Positions 13,184 through 22,543 are shown, counted from the stretch's first letter. The stretch is DNA of 64,000 bases from Prevotella sp. (GCA_017458125.1 JAFTGB010000004.1:1-64000), one strand, 5' to 3'. Program-made: numbers and translations. Notes: generated from the letters alone by a model not told the origin.

Positions 13184-15007
13184 TCAATTATTTGTGCCTC
13201 CGGTGTAGAGCAGGTAGTAGCGGCCGCGCAGGCGTAGAAGCTCATCGTGCGTGCCTTGCTCCAGAATGCGGCCATGGTCCAGTACGATGATTTGGTCGGC
13301 ATTACGCACGGTGCTCAGACGGTGGGCGATGACGAAAGTGGTGCGGCCCTGCATGAGGCGGTCCATGCCCTGTTGGACCAGTCGTTCGGTGCGCGTGTCG
13401 ATGGAGCTGGTGGCTTCGTCGAGAATGAGCACGGGCGGGTTAGCCACGGCCGCACGGGCAATGGCGATGAGCTGGCGCTCGCCCTGGCTGAGGTTGCCGC
13501 CGTCAGCCTGCAGCAGCGTGTCGTAGCCTTGACCCAGTCGGCGTATGAAGTCGTCGGCACCCACTAAGCGCGCTGCCTGACGGCATTCCTCGTCGGTGGC
13601 TTCCAGTCGTCCGTAGCGTATGTTGTCTAAGACGGTGCCTGTAAAGAGGCGCGTCTCCTGCGGCACGATGCTCATGCTGCGGCGCAGCGAAGCCTTGCTG
13701 ATGTCGCTGACGGGGATGCCGTCGTAGCGTATCTCGCCACCCTGCAGTTCGTAGAAGCGGTTGATGAGGTTGATGATGGTGGTCTTGCCGGCTCCCGTAC
13801 CGCCTACGAAGGCTATCTTCTGGCCGGGCGACGTGTTGATGTTGATGCCGAAGAGTATCTGCTTGTCTGCCGTATAGCCGAAGTCGACCTGCTGGAAGTC
13901 GACGTCGCCCTTGGGAGCGGTGAGCATGGTGGTGCCTTCGTCCACTTCAGGTTGGGCATCCATGAGTGCAAAGACGCGCTCAGCACCCACGGAGGCGTTG
14001 AGCACGCTGTTGATTTGCTGCGAAACCTGTGTGACGGGCTGCGTGAAACTCTTGTTCAGTTGCAGGAAGGCCACGAGGGTGCCTAATGTCAAATGAGGAA
14101 AGAGTGATGAGGAATGAGAAAGGGCCAGCGTGGCTCCGACGACGGCTATCAGCACGTACCCTAAGTTGCCGAGGTTGCCGTTGACGGGCATGACGATGTT
14201 GGCGATGCGGTTGGCACTGCATGCCGATGTGCGCAGCTGTTCGTTGATGGCTTCAAACTGGTGCATGGCTTGTTGCTCGTGGCAGAACACCTTGACCACC
14301 TTCTGACCTGTCATCATTTCCTCGATAAAGCCGTTGACACGCGCCAGCGACTGCTGCTGCGTGCGGAAGTAGTTGCGCGACCGCTTGCCCAGCCATCCCG
14401 TTACCACGACCATGACCGTGGCCATCAGCACGCTGACCAGCGTCAGCGGAATGCTGAGCACCAGCATGGAGGTGAAGGTGGCAACGATGGTGATGATGCT
14501 GGAGAACACTTGGGCCATGGCGGTACTGATCATCTGGCGCAGCGAGTCGACGTCGTTGGTATAGACTGACATCATGTCGCCGTGCGACCGCTGGTCGAAA
14601 TAGGTCAGGGGCAAGTGCTCCATGCGTTCGAAGACGGCTTTGCGCAACCGTAGCATGATGCCCTGCGAGATGGTAATCATTAGTCGGTTGTAGGCGTAGG
14701 AGCAAACGGTACCGAAGAGCAGGATGAGCGCAAGCATGAAAAGCGTCTGTGCTAATGAGGCGTACTCTGGGTTGTCTGCTTGCGTTAACGGTATGATGTA
14801 GTCGTCGATGAGCGTCCGTGTGAAGAGCGATGACACCAGCGACGTGAGCGAAGCCACCAAGACACAAACCAGCACCACAAGCATGAGCCAGCGGTAGTGA
14901 AGCCAAACGAAGGCTGTCATGCGCCGTAGGGTGTCCTTCTGTTCGCGACTGGCACGCTGGAAACCGGCCTGAGCACACTGAGCGCGGCCAAAAGCGGGCT
15001 GTCTCAT
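13184..15007 (-). CDS. ABC exporter half-transporter, canonical ATPase site subunit
   Basis: A 607-residue inner-membrane protein with a six-helix type I exporter domain (about residues 30-340) and an ATPase domain. Walker A is GGTGAGKTT (near residue 400), the signature is LSQGERQ (near 505), and Walker B is VLILDEATSS with the catalytic Glu. It overlaps the upstream ABC gene by ATGA, so the pair probably forms a heterodimer like BmrCD or TM287/288; the substrate is unknown (drug, lipid or peptide). Between the last two membrane helices, 14090-14122 is a low-complexity tract encoding SHSSSLFPHL, which looks like a short in-frame insertion in an extracytoplasmic or helix-end loop. Confidence 0.88.
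   Translation of the reverse strand: MRQPAFGRAQCAQAGFQRASREQKDTLRRMTAFVWLHYRWLMLVVLVCVLVASLTSLVSSLFTRTLIDDYIIPLTQADNPEYASLAQTLFMLALILLFGTVCSYAYNRLMITISQGIMLRLRKAVFERMEHLPLTYFDQRSHGDMMSVYTNDVDSLRQMISTAMAQVFSSIITIVATFTSMLVLSIPLTLVSVLMATVMVVVTGWLGKRSRNYFRTQQQSLARVNGFIEEMMTGQKVVKVFCHEQQAMHQFEAINEQLRTSACSANRIANIVMPVNGNLGNLGYVLIAVVGATLALSHSSSLFPHLTLGTLVAFLQLNKSFTQPVTQVSQQINSVLNASVGAERVFALMDAQPEVDEGTTMLTAPKGDVDFQQVDFGYTADKQILFGININTSPGQKIAFVGGTGAGKTTIINLINRFYELQGGEIRYDGIPVSDISKASLRRSMSIVPQETRLFTGTVLDNIRYGRLEATDEECRQAARLVGADDFIRRLGQGYDTLLQADGGNLSQGERQLIAIARAAVANPPVLILDEATSSIDTRTERLVQQGMDRLMQGRTTFVIAHRLSTVRNADQIIVLDHGRILEQGTHDELLRLRGRYYLLYTGGTNN
14090..14122 (-). repeat. In-frame low-complexity tract (TGAGGAA/GAATGAG words) in the ABC gene
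   Basis: The words AATGAGGAA, GTGATGAG and GAATGAG resemble spacer tracts elsewhere in the window. They encode SHSSSLFPHL between ATLAL and TLGTLVAFLQ, where homologues join directly. Confidence 0.55.
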
Positions 15008-16785
15008 GAGGCACCTCCTTTCTGGGTGATGGCATCGAAGTCGCCGACGTCCTCGCTTTGTATGGCGTTGATTTCCTGATAGAGGCTGTTGGTGCGCAGC
15101 AGCTCGTCATGGGTGCCGAAGCCAGTGATGACGCCGTTATCCATGACCATGATGCGGTCGCATTCGCGCACGCTGAGAATGCGCTGGGCGATGATGACCT
15201 TTGTCATGGCAGGCAACTGGGTGTGCAGGGCCTGGCGGATGCGGGCGTCAGTGGCGGTGTCGCAGGCCGACGTGGAGTCGTCGAGCACTAATATCCGGGG
15301 CTGTTTCAGCAGGGCACGGGCTATGCACAGGCGCTGGCGCTGGCCGCCGCTGACGTTGGCGCCGCCCTGTTCGATGTACGTGTCGTAGCCGTCAGCCATC
15401 TGGTCGATGAACTCGTCTGCCTGTGCCAGATAACACGCCCACCGGCACTCCTCCAAGGTGGCGTCGGGCTTGCCCCAGCGCAGGTTGTCGAGGATGGTGC
15501 CGCTGAACAGGATGTTCTGCTGCAAGACCACGCTGACGGCTGAGCGCAGCGTGGTGAGGTCGTAGTCCCTGACGTTGCGACCACCCACCAGCACCTCTCC
15601 TTTCGTGGGGTCATAGAGGCGACTGATGAGGTTGACCAGTGTCGACTTGCCGGAGCCTGTGCCGCCGATGATGCCCACAGTCTGGCCGCTTTCGATGCGG
15701 AAGGTGACGTTGTAGAGGGCGGAACGCTTATGGGTGCCCTGCGGGGCGGGCTGCCGGGAAGCGTAGTCGAAGCGCACGCCGTTGAAGGCGATGCTGCCGT
15801 CGCTGACCTCGGTGACGGCATTCGTGGGGTTGGTGATGTCGGGTTGTTCCTCAATGACTTCGGCCACGCGCTTGGCTGACGCCGCGCTCTGTGTCAGCAT
15901 GACGAAAATCATGGAGAGCATCATGAGGGACATGAGGATGGACATGACGTAGGTGAACAGCGATGCCAGCTCGCCCGTCGTCAGTGTGCCATCCACGATG
16001 TAGTGGGCACCGAACCACGACAGGGCGATAATGCAGCCATAGACCACCATGTTCATGATGGGATGGTTGAGGGCCATGAGACTCTCGGCTTTCACGTAGA
16101 GACGGTAGAGGCCTTCGGCGGCACGCGCAAACTTCTGGTTCTCGTAGTCCTCGCGCACAAAAGCCTTCACTACGCGGATGGCGGCAATGTTCTCCTGCAC
16201 GCTCTGGTTCAGCTCGTCGTACTTGACAAACACTTGCTGGAAGAGACGGGCCACACGCGAGATGATATGATAGAGCGACAGGCTGAGCACTACGAGGGCT
16301 ACAGCGAAGATAAGTGACAGACGGACGTCGATGACCATGCACATCAGGATGCTGAGCACCAGGCGGAAGGGTGCACGTACGCTGATGCGCAGTACCTGCT
16401 GGTAGGCGTTCTGCAGGGCGTTGACGTCAGTAGTCATACGCGTCACCAACCCCGGCGTCGAGTATTTGTCGATGTCGGAGAAGGCGAACGACTGTATGTT
16501 GCGATACATAGCCGAACGCAGGTTGGCGGCAAAGCCGGTTGACGCGTATGCTGACGACCGGCCTGCCAGAATGCCGAAGCCTAAACTCAGAAAGGCCATA
16601 CCTATCATGACGGTGCCGTAGTAGTAGACCTGCTGGATGTCGCCGGCATTGATGCCGCGGTCGATGAGCGAGGCCGTCACGTATGGTATCAGCACGTCCA
16701 TTACCACCTCAAGTGCGGTGAACACGGGTGTGAGCACCGATGCCGTGCGGTAGTGACCGACTTGTCGGAGGAGGGTCTTCAGCAT
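15004..16785 (-). CDS. ABC exporter half-transporter, degenerate ATPase site subunit
   Basis: A 593-residue partner of the following ABC gene, with an N-terminal six-helix exporter domain and a C-terminal ATPase. Walker A is GGTGSGKST (near residue 376) and the signature is VSGGQRQR (near 480). Walker B reads VLDDSTSACD (near 502), so the catalytic Glu is replaced by Asp. This asymmetry, with the canonical Glu in the other subunit, is the hallmark of heterodimeric type I exporters with one weak site. The 4-bp overlap with the downstream gene supports a 1:1 complex. It follows the fucose-isomerase-like gene by 18 nt, so it may be read from the same transcript. Confidence 0.88.
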   Translation of the reverse strand: MLKTLLRQVGHYRTASVLTPVFTALEVVMDVLIPYVTASLIDRGINAGDIQQVYYYGTVMIGMAFLSLGFGILAGRSSAYASTGFAANLRSAMYRNIQSFAFSDIDKYSTPGLVTRMTTDVNALQNAYQQVLRISVRAPFRLVLSILMCMVIDVRLSLIFAVALVVLSLSLYHIISRVARLFQQVFVKYDELNQSVQENIAAIRVVKAFVREDYENQKFARAAEGLYRLYVKAESLMALNHPIMNMVVYGCIIALSWFGAHYIVDGTLTTGELASLFTYVMSILMSLMMLSMIFVMLTQSAASAKRVAEVIEEQPDITNPTNAVTEVSDGSIAFNGVRFDYASRQPAPQGTHKRSALYNVTFRIESGQTVGIIGGTGSGKSTLVNLISRLYDPTKGEVLVGGRNVRDYDLTTLRSAVSVVLQQNILFSGTILDNLRWGKPDATLEECRWACYLAQADEFIDQMADGYDTYIEQGGANVSGGQRQRLCIARALLKQPRILVLDDSTSACDTATDARIRQALHTQLPAMTKVIIAQRILSVRECDRIMVMDNGVITGFGTHDELLRTNSLYQEINAIQSEDVGDFDAITQKGGAS

Positions 16786-16803
16786 ACTGCGTCAGGACAG
16801 TGC

Positions 16804-18228
16804 CTATTCGTGGACGTAGAGGTTCCAGCCTAAGTAGGTGTCGATAGCCTCGTTGAGGATGTCGACGACGTCGGTGCGGCACATAGCGACGTGGTGCTCG
16901 AAGCCGTTCTTGCAGATGTACTTCATCAGCTTCTGCAGGTTGTCAACCTGAGTCACGGCGATGCAACCGTCCATGCCGTAGGGGTCGTTGGTAATCTGGC
17001 CCTTGCCTAAGTAGGCCTTTATGCAGCCCTTGGGGTCGTCGGTGGAGATGCGGAAGAAGGTGAAGGGGCCTTCGGACACTTTGGCATAGACGGCGCCGAA
17101 GGTCTTTACCTTGCCCAATGTGCGGCCTAAGACGCCGAGCGGCCCTAACTTGAGGTCATCGTTGCCGACGAACGACTTGGCATAGTTGCCGCAGTGGGTG
17201 CACACGCACTTGTTGCGGTCTTCGGCGAAGTTGTTGTTCCAGTCGAGCAGGGCAGAGGCTTTTCCTGAGGCTAAGGTGAGGGCATACATGGACACGGCTC
17301 CGGCCAGGTCGGTCTCGCAGGCGGCGGGGATGAGCTTGTCGGAGAGCATCGACATGGTGACGCAGGGTGCGCAGCCGTAGTTCTGCTCCAACGAGTCCCA
17401 GCACTGTATGGCTACGGCTTGCACGTCGTTGGCTTCAATCCAGTTCTCGACAGCCACGCTGAATTTGGCCTGGATGTTCAGCTTGTCGCGGTAGTTGTCT
17501 GGCACTTTGGCGTAGTTGCACGTGCGGTTGCACATCTCGATGAACTTGGGGTCGTCGTCGCTGACCTTTTGGGCAGCAAAGAGCAGCTCAGACAGGTCGG
17601 CAGGCACCACGGTGATGCCCGAGCGCTGCAGCAGCTTCTCGCTGGCGCGGCAGGTGTTGAAGCCCAACGGACGCGTGCCTATCTGTCCGAGTCGGCAGTG
17701 GCGAAGTCCGTTGACCACGCGGCAGACGGCGGCGAAGCGGTCGATGTCCTTCCTGAGCAGGGGGTCATATATAGAATAGGTGTGCAGCGTGGTGTCGGTG
17801 AAGGGAATGCCGTACTGGTAGAGGTTGTTACACACCGAAATCTTGCCGCAGAAAGCGTCGCGACGGTTGTCCAGGTCTACCTTGTCGTTGTCGTCGTCGC
17901 AGGCCTGCACCATGACGGGTACGCCGAGGTTGGCGTCGCTGATGGCGTTGATGATGCCTATCTCGAACCCGAAGTTAGGCAGCGAGACGATGATGCCGTC
18001 AATCTCGTCGCGGTGGTCGCGGAACTGTCTCGATACTTTCAGGCCGTCCTCGCGGGTTTCTATTGAACTGCTGCCCGTGGGCGTAGCGTCTTCGGGCAGT
18101 ATGACATACTCATAGCCGCCTTCGTCCAAAGTCTTGAGCAGCTGTTTGCGCACGTCCTTTGCCAGTGCTGAGTTGAAATAGGCGCGTGTACCGATGATCA
18201 CGCCAAAGCATGTCTTTCCGTTTTTCAT
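16804..18228 (-). CDS. L-fucose/L-arabinose-isomerase-superfamily protein
   Basis: A 474-residue cytoplasmic protein related to the fucose/arabinose isomerase superfamily, expected to interconvert an aldose and a ketose with a bound divalent metal. Features consistent with this are an N-terminal Rossmann-like region (GVIIGTRAYFN, GIIVSLPNFGFE), a central region with GTRPLGFNTC, and a C-terminal region with DWNNNFAEDRNKCVCTHC and YGMDGCIAVTQV. I cannot name the substrate. It lies in one run with a GH2, an FGGY kinase and a split transketolase. That order suggests isomerase, kinase, then transketolase on a pentose or branched sugar, and the published D-apiose route has this logic. Confidence 0.65.
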   Translation of the reverse strand: MKNGKTCFGVIIGTRAYFNSALAKDVRKQLLKTLDEGGYEYVILPEDATPTGSSSIETREDGLKVSRQFRDHRDEIDGIIVSLPNFGFEIGIINAISDANLGVPVMVQACDDDNDKVDLDNRRDAFCGKISVCNNLYQYGIPFTDTTLHTYSIYDPLLRKDIDRFAAVCRVVNGLRHCRLGQIGTRPLGFNTCRASEKLLQRSGITVVPADLSELLFAAQKVSDDDPKFIEMCNRTCNYAKVPDNYRDKLNIQAKFSVAVENWIEANDVQAVAIQCWDSLEQNYGCAPCVTMSMLSDKLIPAACETDLAGAVSMYALTLASGKASALLDWNNNFAEDRNKCVCTHCGNYAKSFVGNDDLKLGPLGVLGRTLGKVKTFGAVYAKVSEGPFTFFRISTDDPKGCIKAYLGKGQITNDPYGMDGCIAVTQVDNLQKLMKYICKNGFEHHVAMCRTDVVDILNEAIDTYLGWNLYVHE

Positions 18229-18257
18229 TGTTGTTTTGTTTAGAGTTTAGAGAAGGA

Positions 18258-18290
18258 TTGTTTAATGTTTAACTTTTTAACCTTTTAACG
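18258..18290 (-). repeat. Spacer tract, TTAACCTTTT type
   Basis: A tandem of TTTAACTTTTTAACCTTTTAA words between the GH2 and isomerase genes. It contains the GH2 stop codon (the TAA directly after the Arg codon at 18288-18290). Confidence 0.75.
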
Positions 18291-20108
18291 TTTCTCGTAC
18301 CACGACTTCAGCACGTAGAAAGCCTTCTTCTTCTCGCCATTGTCAGAGAAGAGTCCCTTGCGGTTGTAATAGTCCTGAATGCCGTTCAGCACGCGGCGCG
18401 GCGAGCGGAAGTCTTTGAGGATCCAGGGCGTAGTGCCTGCCAGTCCGTCGATTTTGTCAAGCATGGCCGTGTTCTGGATGTAGAGGTTCTCCTGGAACTC
18501 CTCTGTCCAACGCTGGTTCTTGTCGCCGTGCAGGCCGTAGCGGGCTCCTCCGCCAAACTCGCTGATGATGACGGGCTTGTTGTACGGGATTTCCCATTCC
18601 ATCTTCGGAGCGTCGTTGACGTCGCGGTACCAGCCGATGTACTGATTGAACGACACCACATCGACATACTTGTTCATATTGTCCTTCAGCCGGTTTTTGT
18701 AGTTGGAGGCCTGAGTGACCTCCATGGCCATGGAGATGAGACGGGTGCTGTCAAGGCTGCGGGCATGCTGGGCCAGTCGGCTGAGGAAACGGTCGCGGTC
18801 GGCGCCGTGCGGGGTCTCGTTGGCTATGCTCCAGATGATGACGGCGGCACGGTTCTGGTCACGGCTGATCATGTCTGTCAGCTGGCGCTGGGCGTTTCGG
18901 AAGGTCTGTTTGTTAGTCCAGTCGATAGTCCAGTAGCACGGTATCTCGCTCCAAACAAGGAATCCCATGCGCTCAGCCTCGCGTACGGCATACTCGTTGT
19001 GCGGATAGTGGGCCAGGCGTACGAAGTTGCAGCCCAGTTCCTTAGCCCAAGTGAGTAAGGTGTGTGCATCTTCAGTAGAGCAGGCGCGGCCGCCGCCGAA
19101 GGGCTTCTCCTCATGTATGGAGATACCTTTCAGGAAGATGGGCTCGCCGTTCAGCAGCAGCTGCTTGCCGCGCGTCTGAATGGTGCGGAAACCAATGGAG
19201 TCGACGACGACGTCGGCGCCGTTGCCCGCCAGCGATACTTCCACCTGATAGCGCTTAGGGTGCTGCGGGCTCCAGAGGGTGAGCTTCTTGGTGGTCAGCA
19301 TGGCCGATGCCATGCCCTGTGCGTCAGTGGTCACCATCTGTTTTAACTTCAGTTCCGGGATGCTGACGGTCACCTTGCGGCCTGCCTCGGCCTTGTTCAG
19401 CTTGACGCTGAAGGCCATGGTGCGTTTCTTCTTGTCTTTCAGCGGCATGAGGGGCAGGCTGAACTGCTCAATGTACGTGGGTGGCACCCTGACCAGCATG
19501 ACGTCGCGGGTGATGCCGCCGTAGTTCCACCAGTCGAAGATGAGTGTGGGCACAGCGTCGGCGCGCCGTTTGTTGTCGACCTTGACGATGAGCACGTTCT
19601 CGCCGTTCTTCAGCAGGTCGGTGACGTCGAAGTTGAAGGGGGTGAAGCCGCCCTCGTGGTGGCCGCACTCGCGCCCGTTAAGCCACACGCGGCAGTCGTA
19701 GTTGACGGCACCGAAGTAGAGCAGCGTGCGGTAGTCCTCGATGGGTACCCGGGCTTGGAAACTGGTCTTCAGCCAGACGGTGCCCTCGTAGAAGAAGAGA
19801 CGCTCGTCCTGCGTGTTCCAGTCGCCAGGAATGTGCATGGTGGGAGCCTTGTCGAAGTCGTACTCTATCAGGTCTTCGGGCTTCTGGGGCTTGGCATTAC
19901 GGAAGAATCCCCACCGTGTGGGTTTCATGCGGTAGTCGTAGTATCCTTCTTCCTGTACGTCAACGATGTAGTTCCAGTCGCCGTTGAGCGACATATTCTC
20001 CCTGGACATGACGTTGGTGAGCTGTGGAACCTCGGTCTGGGCATGGCTCGCGGCGGACAGGAAGAAAAAGAAATAATAAATAAGAAATAAGAAATAAAAA
20101 TTGTGCAT
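18285..20108 (-). CDS. Exported GH2 glycoside hydrolase (beta-galactosidase/glucuronidase type)
   Basis: A 607-residue GH2 enzyme of the short form without the LacZ C-terminal domains. The sandwich domain (GDWNYIVDV, PGDWNTQDER, VWLNGRECGHHEGGFTPF) and Ig-like domain precede the barrel. The barrel has KGISIHEE, the acid/base Glu431 in SIANETPHG and the nucleophile Glu517 in SEFGGGARYG; the SEFGG form is closer to glucuronidase-type members than to LacZ. The signal peptide (MHNFYFLFLIYYFFFF, then AASHAQ) is encoded almost entirely by the TTATTTCTTATTTATTATTTC spacer word, and the ATG follows another spacer tract. The gene sits 30 nt after the FGGY kinase in the sugar cluster. Confidence 0.85.
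   Translation of the reverse strand: MHNFYFLFLIYYFFFFLSAASHAQTEVPQLTNVMSRENMSLNGDWNYIVDVQEEGYYDYRMKPTRWGFFRNAKPQKPEDLIEYDFDKAPTMHIPGDWNTQDERLFFYEGTVWLKTSFQARVPIEDYRTLLYFGAVNYDCRVWLNGRECGHHEGGFTPFNFDVTDLLKNGENVLIVKVDNKRRADAVPTLIFDWWNYGGITRDVMLVRVPPTYIEQFSLPLMPLKDKKKRTMAFSVKLNKAEAGRKVTVSIPELKLKQMVTTDAQGMASAMLTTKKLTLWSPQHPKRYQVEVSLAGNGADVVVDSIGFRTIQTRGKQLLLNGEPIFLKGISIHEEKPFGGGRACSTEDAHTLLTWAKELGCNFVRLAHYPHNEYAVREAERMGFLVWSEIPCYWTIDWTNKQTFRNAQRQLTDMISRDQNRAAVIIWSIANETPHGADRDRFLSRLAQHARSLDSTRLISMAMEVTQASNYKNRLKDNMNKYVDVVSFNQYIGWYRDVNDAPKMEWEIPYNKPVIISEFGGGARYGLHGDKNQRWTEEFQENLYIQNTAMLDKIDGLAGTTPWILKDFRSPRRVLNGIQDYYNRKGLFSDNGEKKKAFYVLKSWYEKR
20062..20102 (-). repeat. Spacer-type tract encoding a signal peptide (GH2)
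   Basis: In the coding sense this reads AATTTTTATTTCTTATTTC and continues in the same word. The same word forms the pnp terminator stem and several spacers. It encodes residues 3 to about 16 of the GH2 signal peptide. Confidence 0.85.
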
Positions 20109-20144
20109 AACCTTTTAACTTTTTAACCTTTTAACCCTTTAATT
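20109..20144 (-). repeat. Spacer tract, TTAACCTTTT type
   Basis: Four near-copies of TTAAAAAG/TTAAAAGG between the kinase stop and the GH2 start. The kinase stop TAA is the first unit of the tract. Confidence 0.75.
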
Positions 20145-21617
20145 TCTTATCAGCTGGTTGACGGCATTGCGCCAGCCCAGATAGAGCGTTTCTTTTGTTG
20201 CCGAGGGACGGGGCAGGAAGGTTTGTGTCACTTTGCGGAAGGCGGCGACGTCGTCGAACGACTTCCACAGTCCGCGGGCAAAGCCGTTCATGACGACGGC
20301 ACCGAGCGCCGATGCGTCGTCAACCTCGGTGCACACCACGGGGGTGTCGAGCATGTCGGCCTGGAACTGCATGAGGAACCTGTTCTTTGTCGGACCGCCG
20401 TCAGCACATATCTCGCATAGCTTTCCGCCTGTGGCACGCGACATGACATCCACCAGGTCCTTTATCTGGTAGGCTATCGACTCCAAGGCGGCACGTAGGA
20501 TGTGGGCCTTCGTCGTGGCGAAGGTAAGGCCGAAGACGGCACCTTTGACACCGGACTGCCACCATGGCGCTCCCAGCCCTGAGAAGGCGGGGACGATGTA
20601 GACGCCTCCGTTGTCGCCGACGCTGGTGGCCAGCGCCTCCATCTCGGACGGATGACCTACGAGCTGCAGCTGGTCGGCCATCCACTTCAGCGTGGCTCCC
20701 GTGCTGTAGATGTTGCCTTCAAAACCGTAGTACACCCTGCCGAAGGCCGAGAAGCCGACGCTGGTGACCAGACCGGCGGGGGCGGCCTTGGGCTGCTGGC
20801 CGATGTTGACCATGACGCTGGACCCCGTGCCGTAGGTCACCTTGCCGGAACCGGTGTCGAAACACATCTGGCCGACCAGCGCACCGTGGCTGTCGCCTAA
20901 GACACCGGCAATGGCTATGGGTTGGCTGAACAGTCCCTCGCAGGTGGTTTCGCCGTATATGGCATCGCACGGCTTCACCTCGGGCATCATCGAGCGCGGT
21001 ATGTCGAAGAGTCTCAGCAGGTCGTCGTCCCACTGCATGGTGTGGATGTTGAACAGCATGGTGCGCGAGGCGTTGGTGTAGTCGGTGGCGTGCACCTTTC
21101 CGCCTGTGAGTTTCCAGATGAGCCATGTGTCCATAGTGCCCATAAGCAGCTCGCCGCGGGTGCTGAGCTGGCGTGCGCCGTCCACGTTGTCGAGGAGCCA
21201 CTTGATGGCGGTAGCCGAGAAGTTAGGGTCTATCAGCAGTCCGCTCTTGTCGAACACATGCTTGGCATGACCCTCGGCGCGCAGCTGGCGGCAGAGTTCA
21301 GCGCCTCGTGTGTCCTGCCACACGACGGCGCGGCTGACGGGCTTGCCCGTCAGCCGATTCCACACGACAGCGGTCTCGCGCTGGTTGGTGATGGCCAGCG
21401 AGAACTGGTTGTCTGCCGACAGGTAGTCGGCTACCAGCTGTCTGATGGCAGCTATCATGTTCTGGTATATCTCCTCTGCGTCGTGCTCCACCCAGCCCGT
21501 CTGGGGGTAGTACTGCTTGTGGTCCACATTGGTGCGTGCCACCACGTGGCATTGTTCGTCGAACAGCAAGGCTTTCGTTGACGACGTGCTCTGGTCTATT
21601 GCTATGATGTAGTTCAT
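20139..21617 (-). CDS. FGGY-family carbohydrate kinase (glycerol-kinase-like)
   Basis: A 492-residue sugar kinase that transfers phosphate from ATP to a polyol or ketose. It has the N-terminal actin-fold start IAIDQSTSSTKALLFD, then ITNQRETAVVW and VWQDTRG, the MDTWLIWKLTGG segment, GTGSSVMVN, the second-domain ADGGPTKN, and ALGAVVMNG. Sequence motifs are closest to glycerol kinase, but the operon (isomerase-like protein, split transketolase) argues that the physiological substrate is a ketose, possibly a branched pentulose. The start overlaps the stop of the transketolase C-subunit gene by ATGA, so translation is coupled. Confidence 0.8.
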   Translation of the reverse strand: MNYIIAIDQSTSSTKALLFDEQCHVVARTNVDHKQYYPQTGWVEHDAEEIYQNMIAAIRQLVADYLSADNQFSLAITNQRETAVVWNRLTGKPVSRAVVWQDTRGAELCRQLRAEGHAKHVFDKSGLLIDPNFSATAIKWLLDNVDGARQLSTRGELLMGTMDTWLIWKLTGGKVHATDYTNASRTMLFNIHTMQWDDDLLRLFDIPRSMMPEVKPCDAIYGETTCEGLFSQPIAIAGVLGDSHGALVGQMCFDTGSGKVTYGTGSSVMVNIGQQPKAAPAGLVTSVGFSAFGRVYYGFEGNIYSTGATLKWMADQLQLVGHPSEMEALATSVGDNGGVYIVPAFSGLGAPWWQSGVKGAVFGLTFATTKAHILRAALESIAYQIKDLVDVMSRATGGKLCEICADGGPTKNRFLMQFQADMLDTPVVCTEVDDASALGAVVMNGFARGLWKSFDDVAAFRKVTQTFLPRPSATKETLYLGWRNAVNQLIRN

Positions 21618-22537
21618 TTGATGAAATCTAAGGTTGACTTCGCTATGCCTTCAGCGTCCAGACCGTAATGGTGGAAAATCTCGGTATTTGTGCCGTGAAC
21701 GACATTCTCGTCGGGAATGCCGAGGATGCGGACGGGGACGGGATGCTCGCTGAGCGTCTCGCACACCATAGCACCCAGTCCACCGAACTGCGAGTGTTCC
21801 TCAACGGTGACGATGCGGCCCGTCTCATGGGCAGCCTTTAGGATAGCCTCTGTGTCGAAGGGCTTAATCCATGAACTGTCGAGCACACGGGCCCTGATGC
21901 CGTCCTGCTGCAGCTTCAGCCCCGCCTGCCATGCGTGGTAGACGGTCTCTCCGGCAGCCACAATGGTCACGTCGGAGCCGTCGAGCAGCTGGATGGCCTT
22001 GCCGGGCACCACGTCGAAGTCGTCGTCGGCATAGACGTCAGGCACGGCAGCACGCCCCACGCGGACGTAGCACGGCTTGTCGTAGTCGACGAGCAGGCGC
22101 ACCAACTTTCGGGTGAAGCGCCAGTCGGAGGGCAGGCAGACGGTCATCCCCGGGAAAGTGCGCAGCACGGCAATGTCGTGCAGCGAGTGGTGCGTGGCTC
22201 CTAAGGCTCCGTAGGCTACGCCACCCGAGACACCTAAGATGGTGACAGGGTTCTCGGAGTAGGCCAGGTCGACCTTCACCTGTTCTAAGCTGCGGGCTAC
22301 ATAGAAACAGGCAGGCCCGCAGCAGAACACTTTCTTGCCCGAGTGGGCCAGTCCGGCGGATATGCCTACGGCGTCCTGCTCTGCGATTCCGCACTCCACA
22401 AACTGCTCCGGCAGTGCCGCAGCATAGTCGCCTAATGTCACCGAGCCTCGGGCATCGGTGGTGACGGCGATGATATTCTTGTCTTCACGTGCCAGTTCCA
22501 GCAGCGTGTCAGTAAACTGTTTTCTGCATGCAATCAT
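21614..22537 (-). CDS. Split transketolase, C-terminal subunit (Pyr and C domains)
   Basis: A 307-residue subunit carrying the pyrimidine-binding domain and the C-terminal domain of transketolase. The activating Glu for thiamine diphosphate is in ECGIAEQDAVGISAGLA, and further conserved pieces are PVTILGVSGGVAYG, ATHHSLHDIAVLR and TVEEHSQFGGLG. It must pair with the separately encoded N-subunit at 22577-23410 to transfer a two-carbon unit between a ketose phosphate and an aldose. Stand-alone split transketolases exist in many Bacteroidetes sugar clusters; the apulose-4-phosphate transketolase pair AptA/AptB is one described example. Confidence 0.85.
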   Translation of the reverse strand: MIACRKQFTDTLLELAREDKNIIAVTTDARGSVTLGDYAAALPEQFVECGIAEQDAVGISAGLAHSGKKVFCCGPACFYVARSLEQVKVDLAYSENPVTILGVSGGVAYGALGATHHSLHDIAVLRTFPGMTVCLPSDWRFTRKLVRLLVDYDKPCYVRVGRAAVPDVYADDDFDVVPGKAIQLLDGSDVTIVAAGETVYHAWQAGLKLQQDGIRARVLDSSWIKPFDTEAILKAAHETGRIVTVEEHSQFGGLGAMVCETLSEHPVPVRILGIPDENVVHGTNTEIFHHYGLDAEGIAKSTLDFIK

Positions 22538-22543
22538 CTTGGT

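Noticed and set aside
15004..16785. Inactivated ABC subunit as evidence of gene decay
   Set aside because: The Glu-to-Asp change is a regular feature of one subunit in heterodimeric exporters, and all other motifs are intact.
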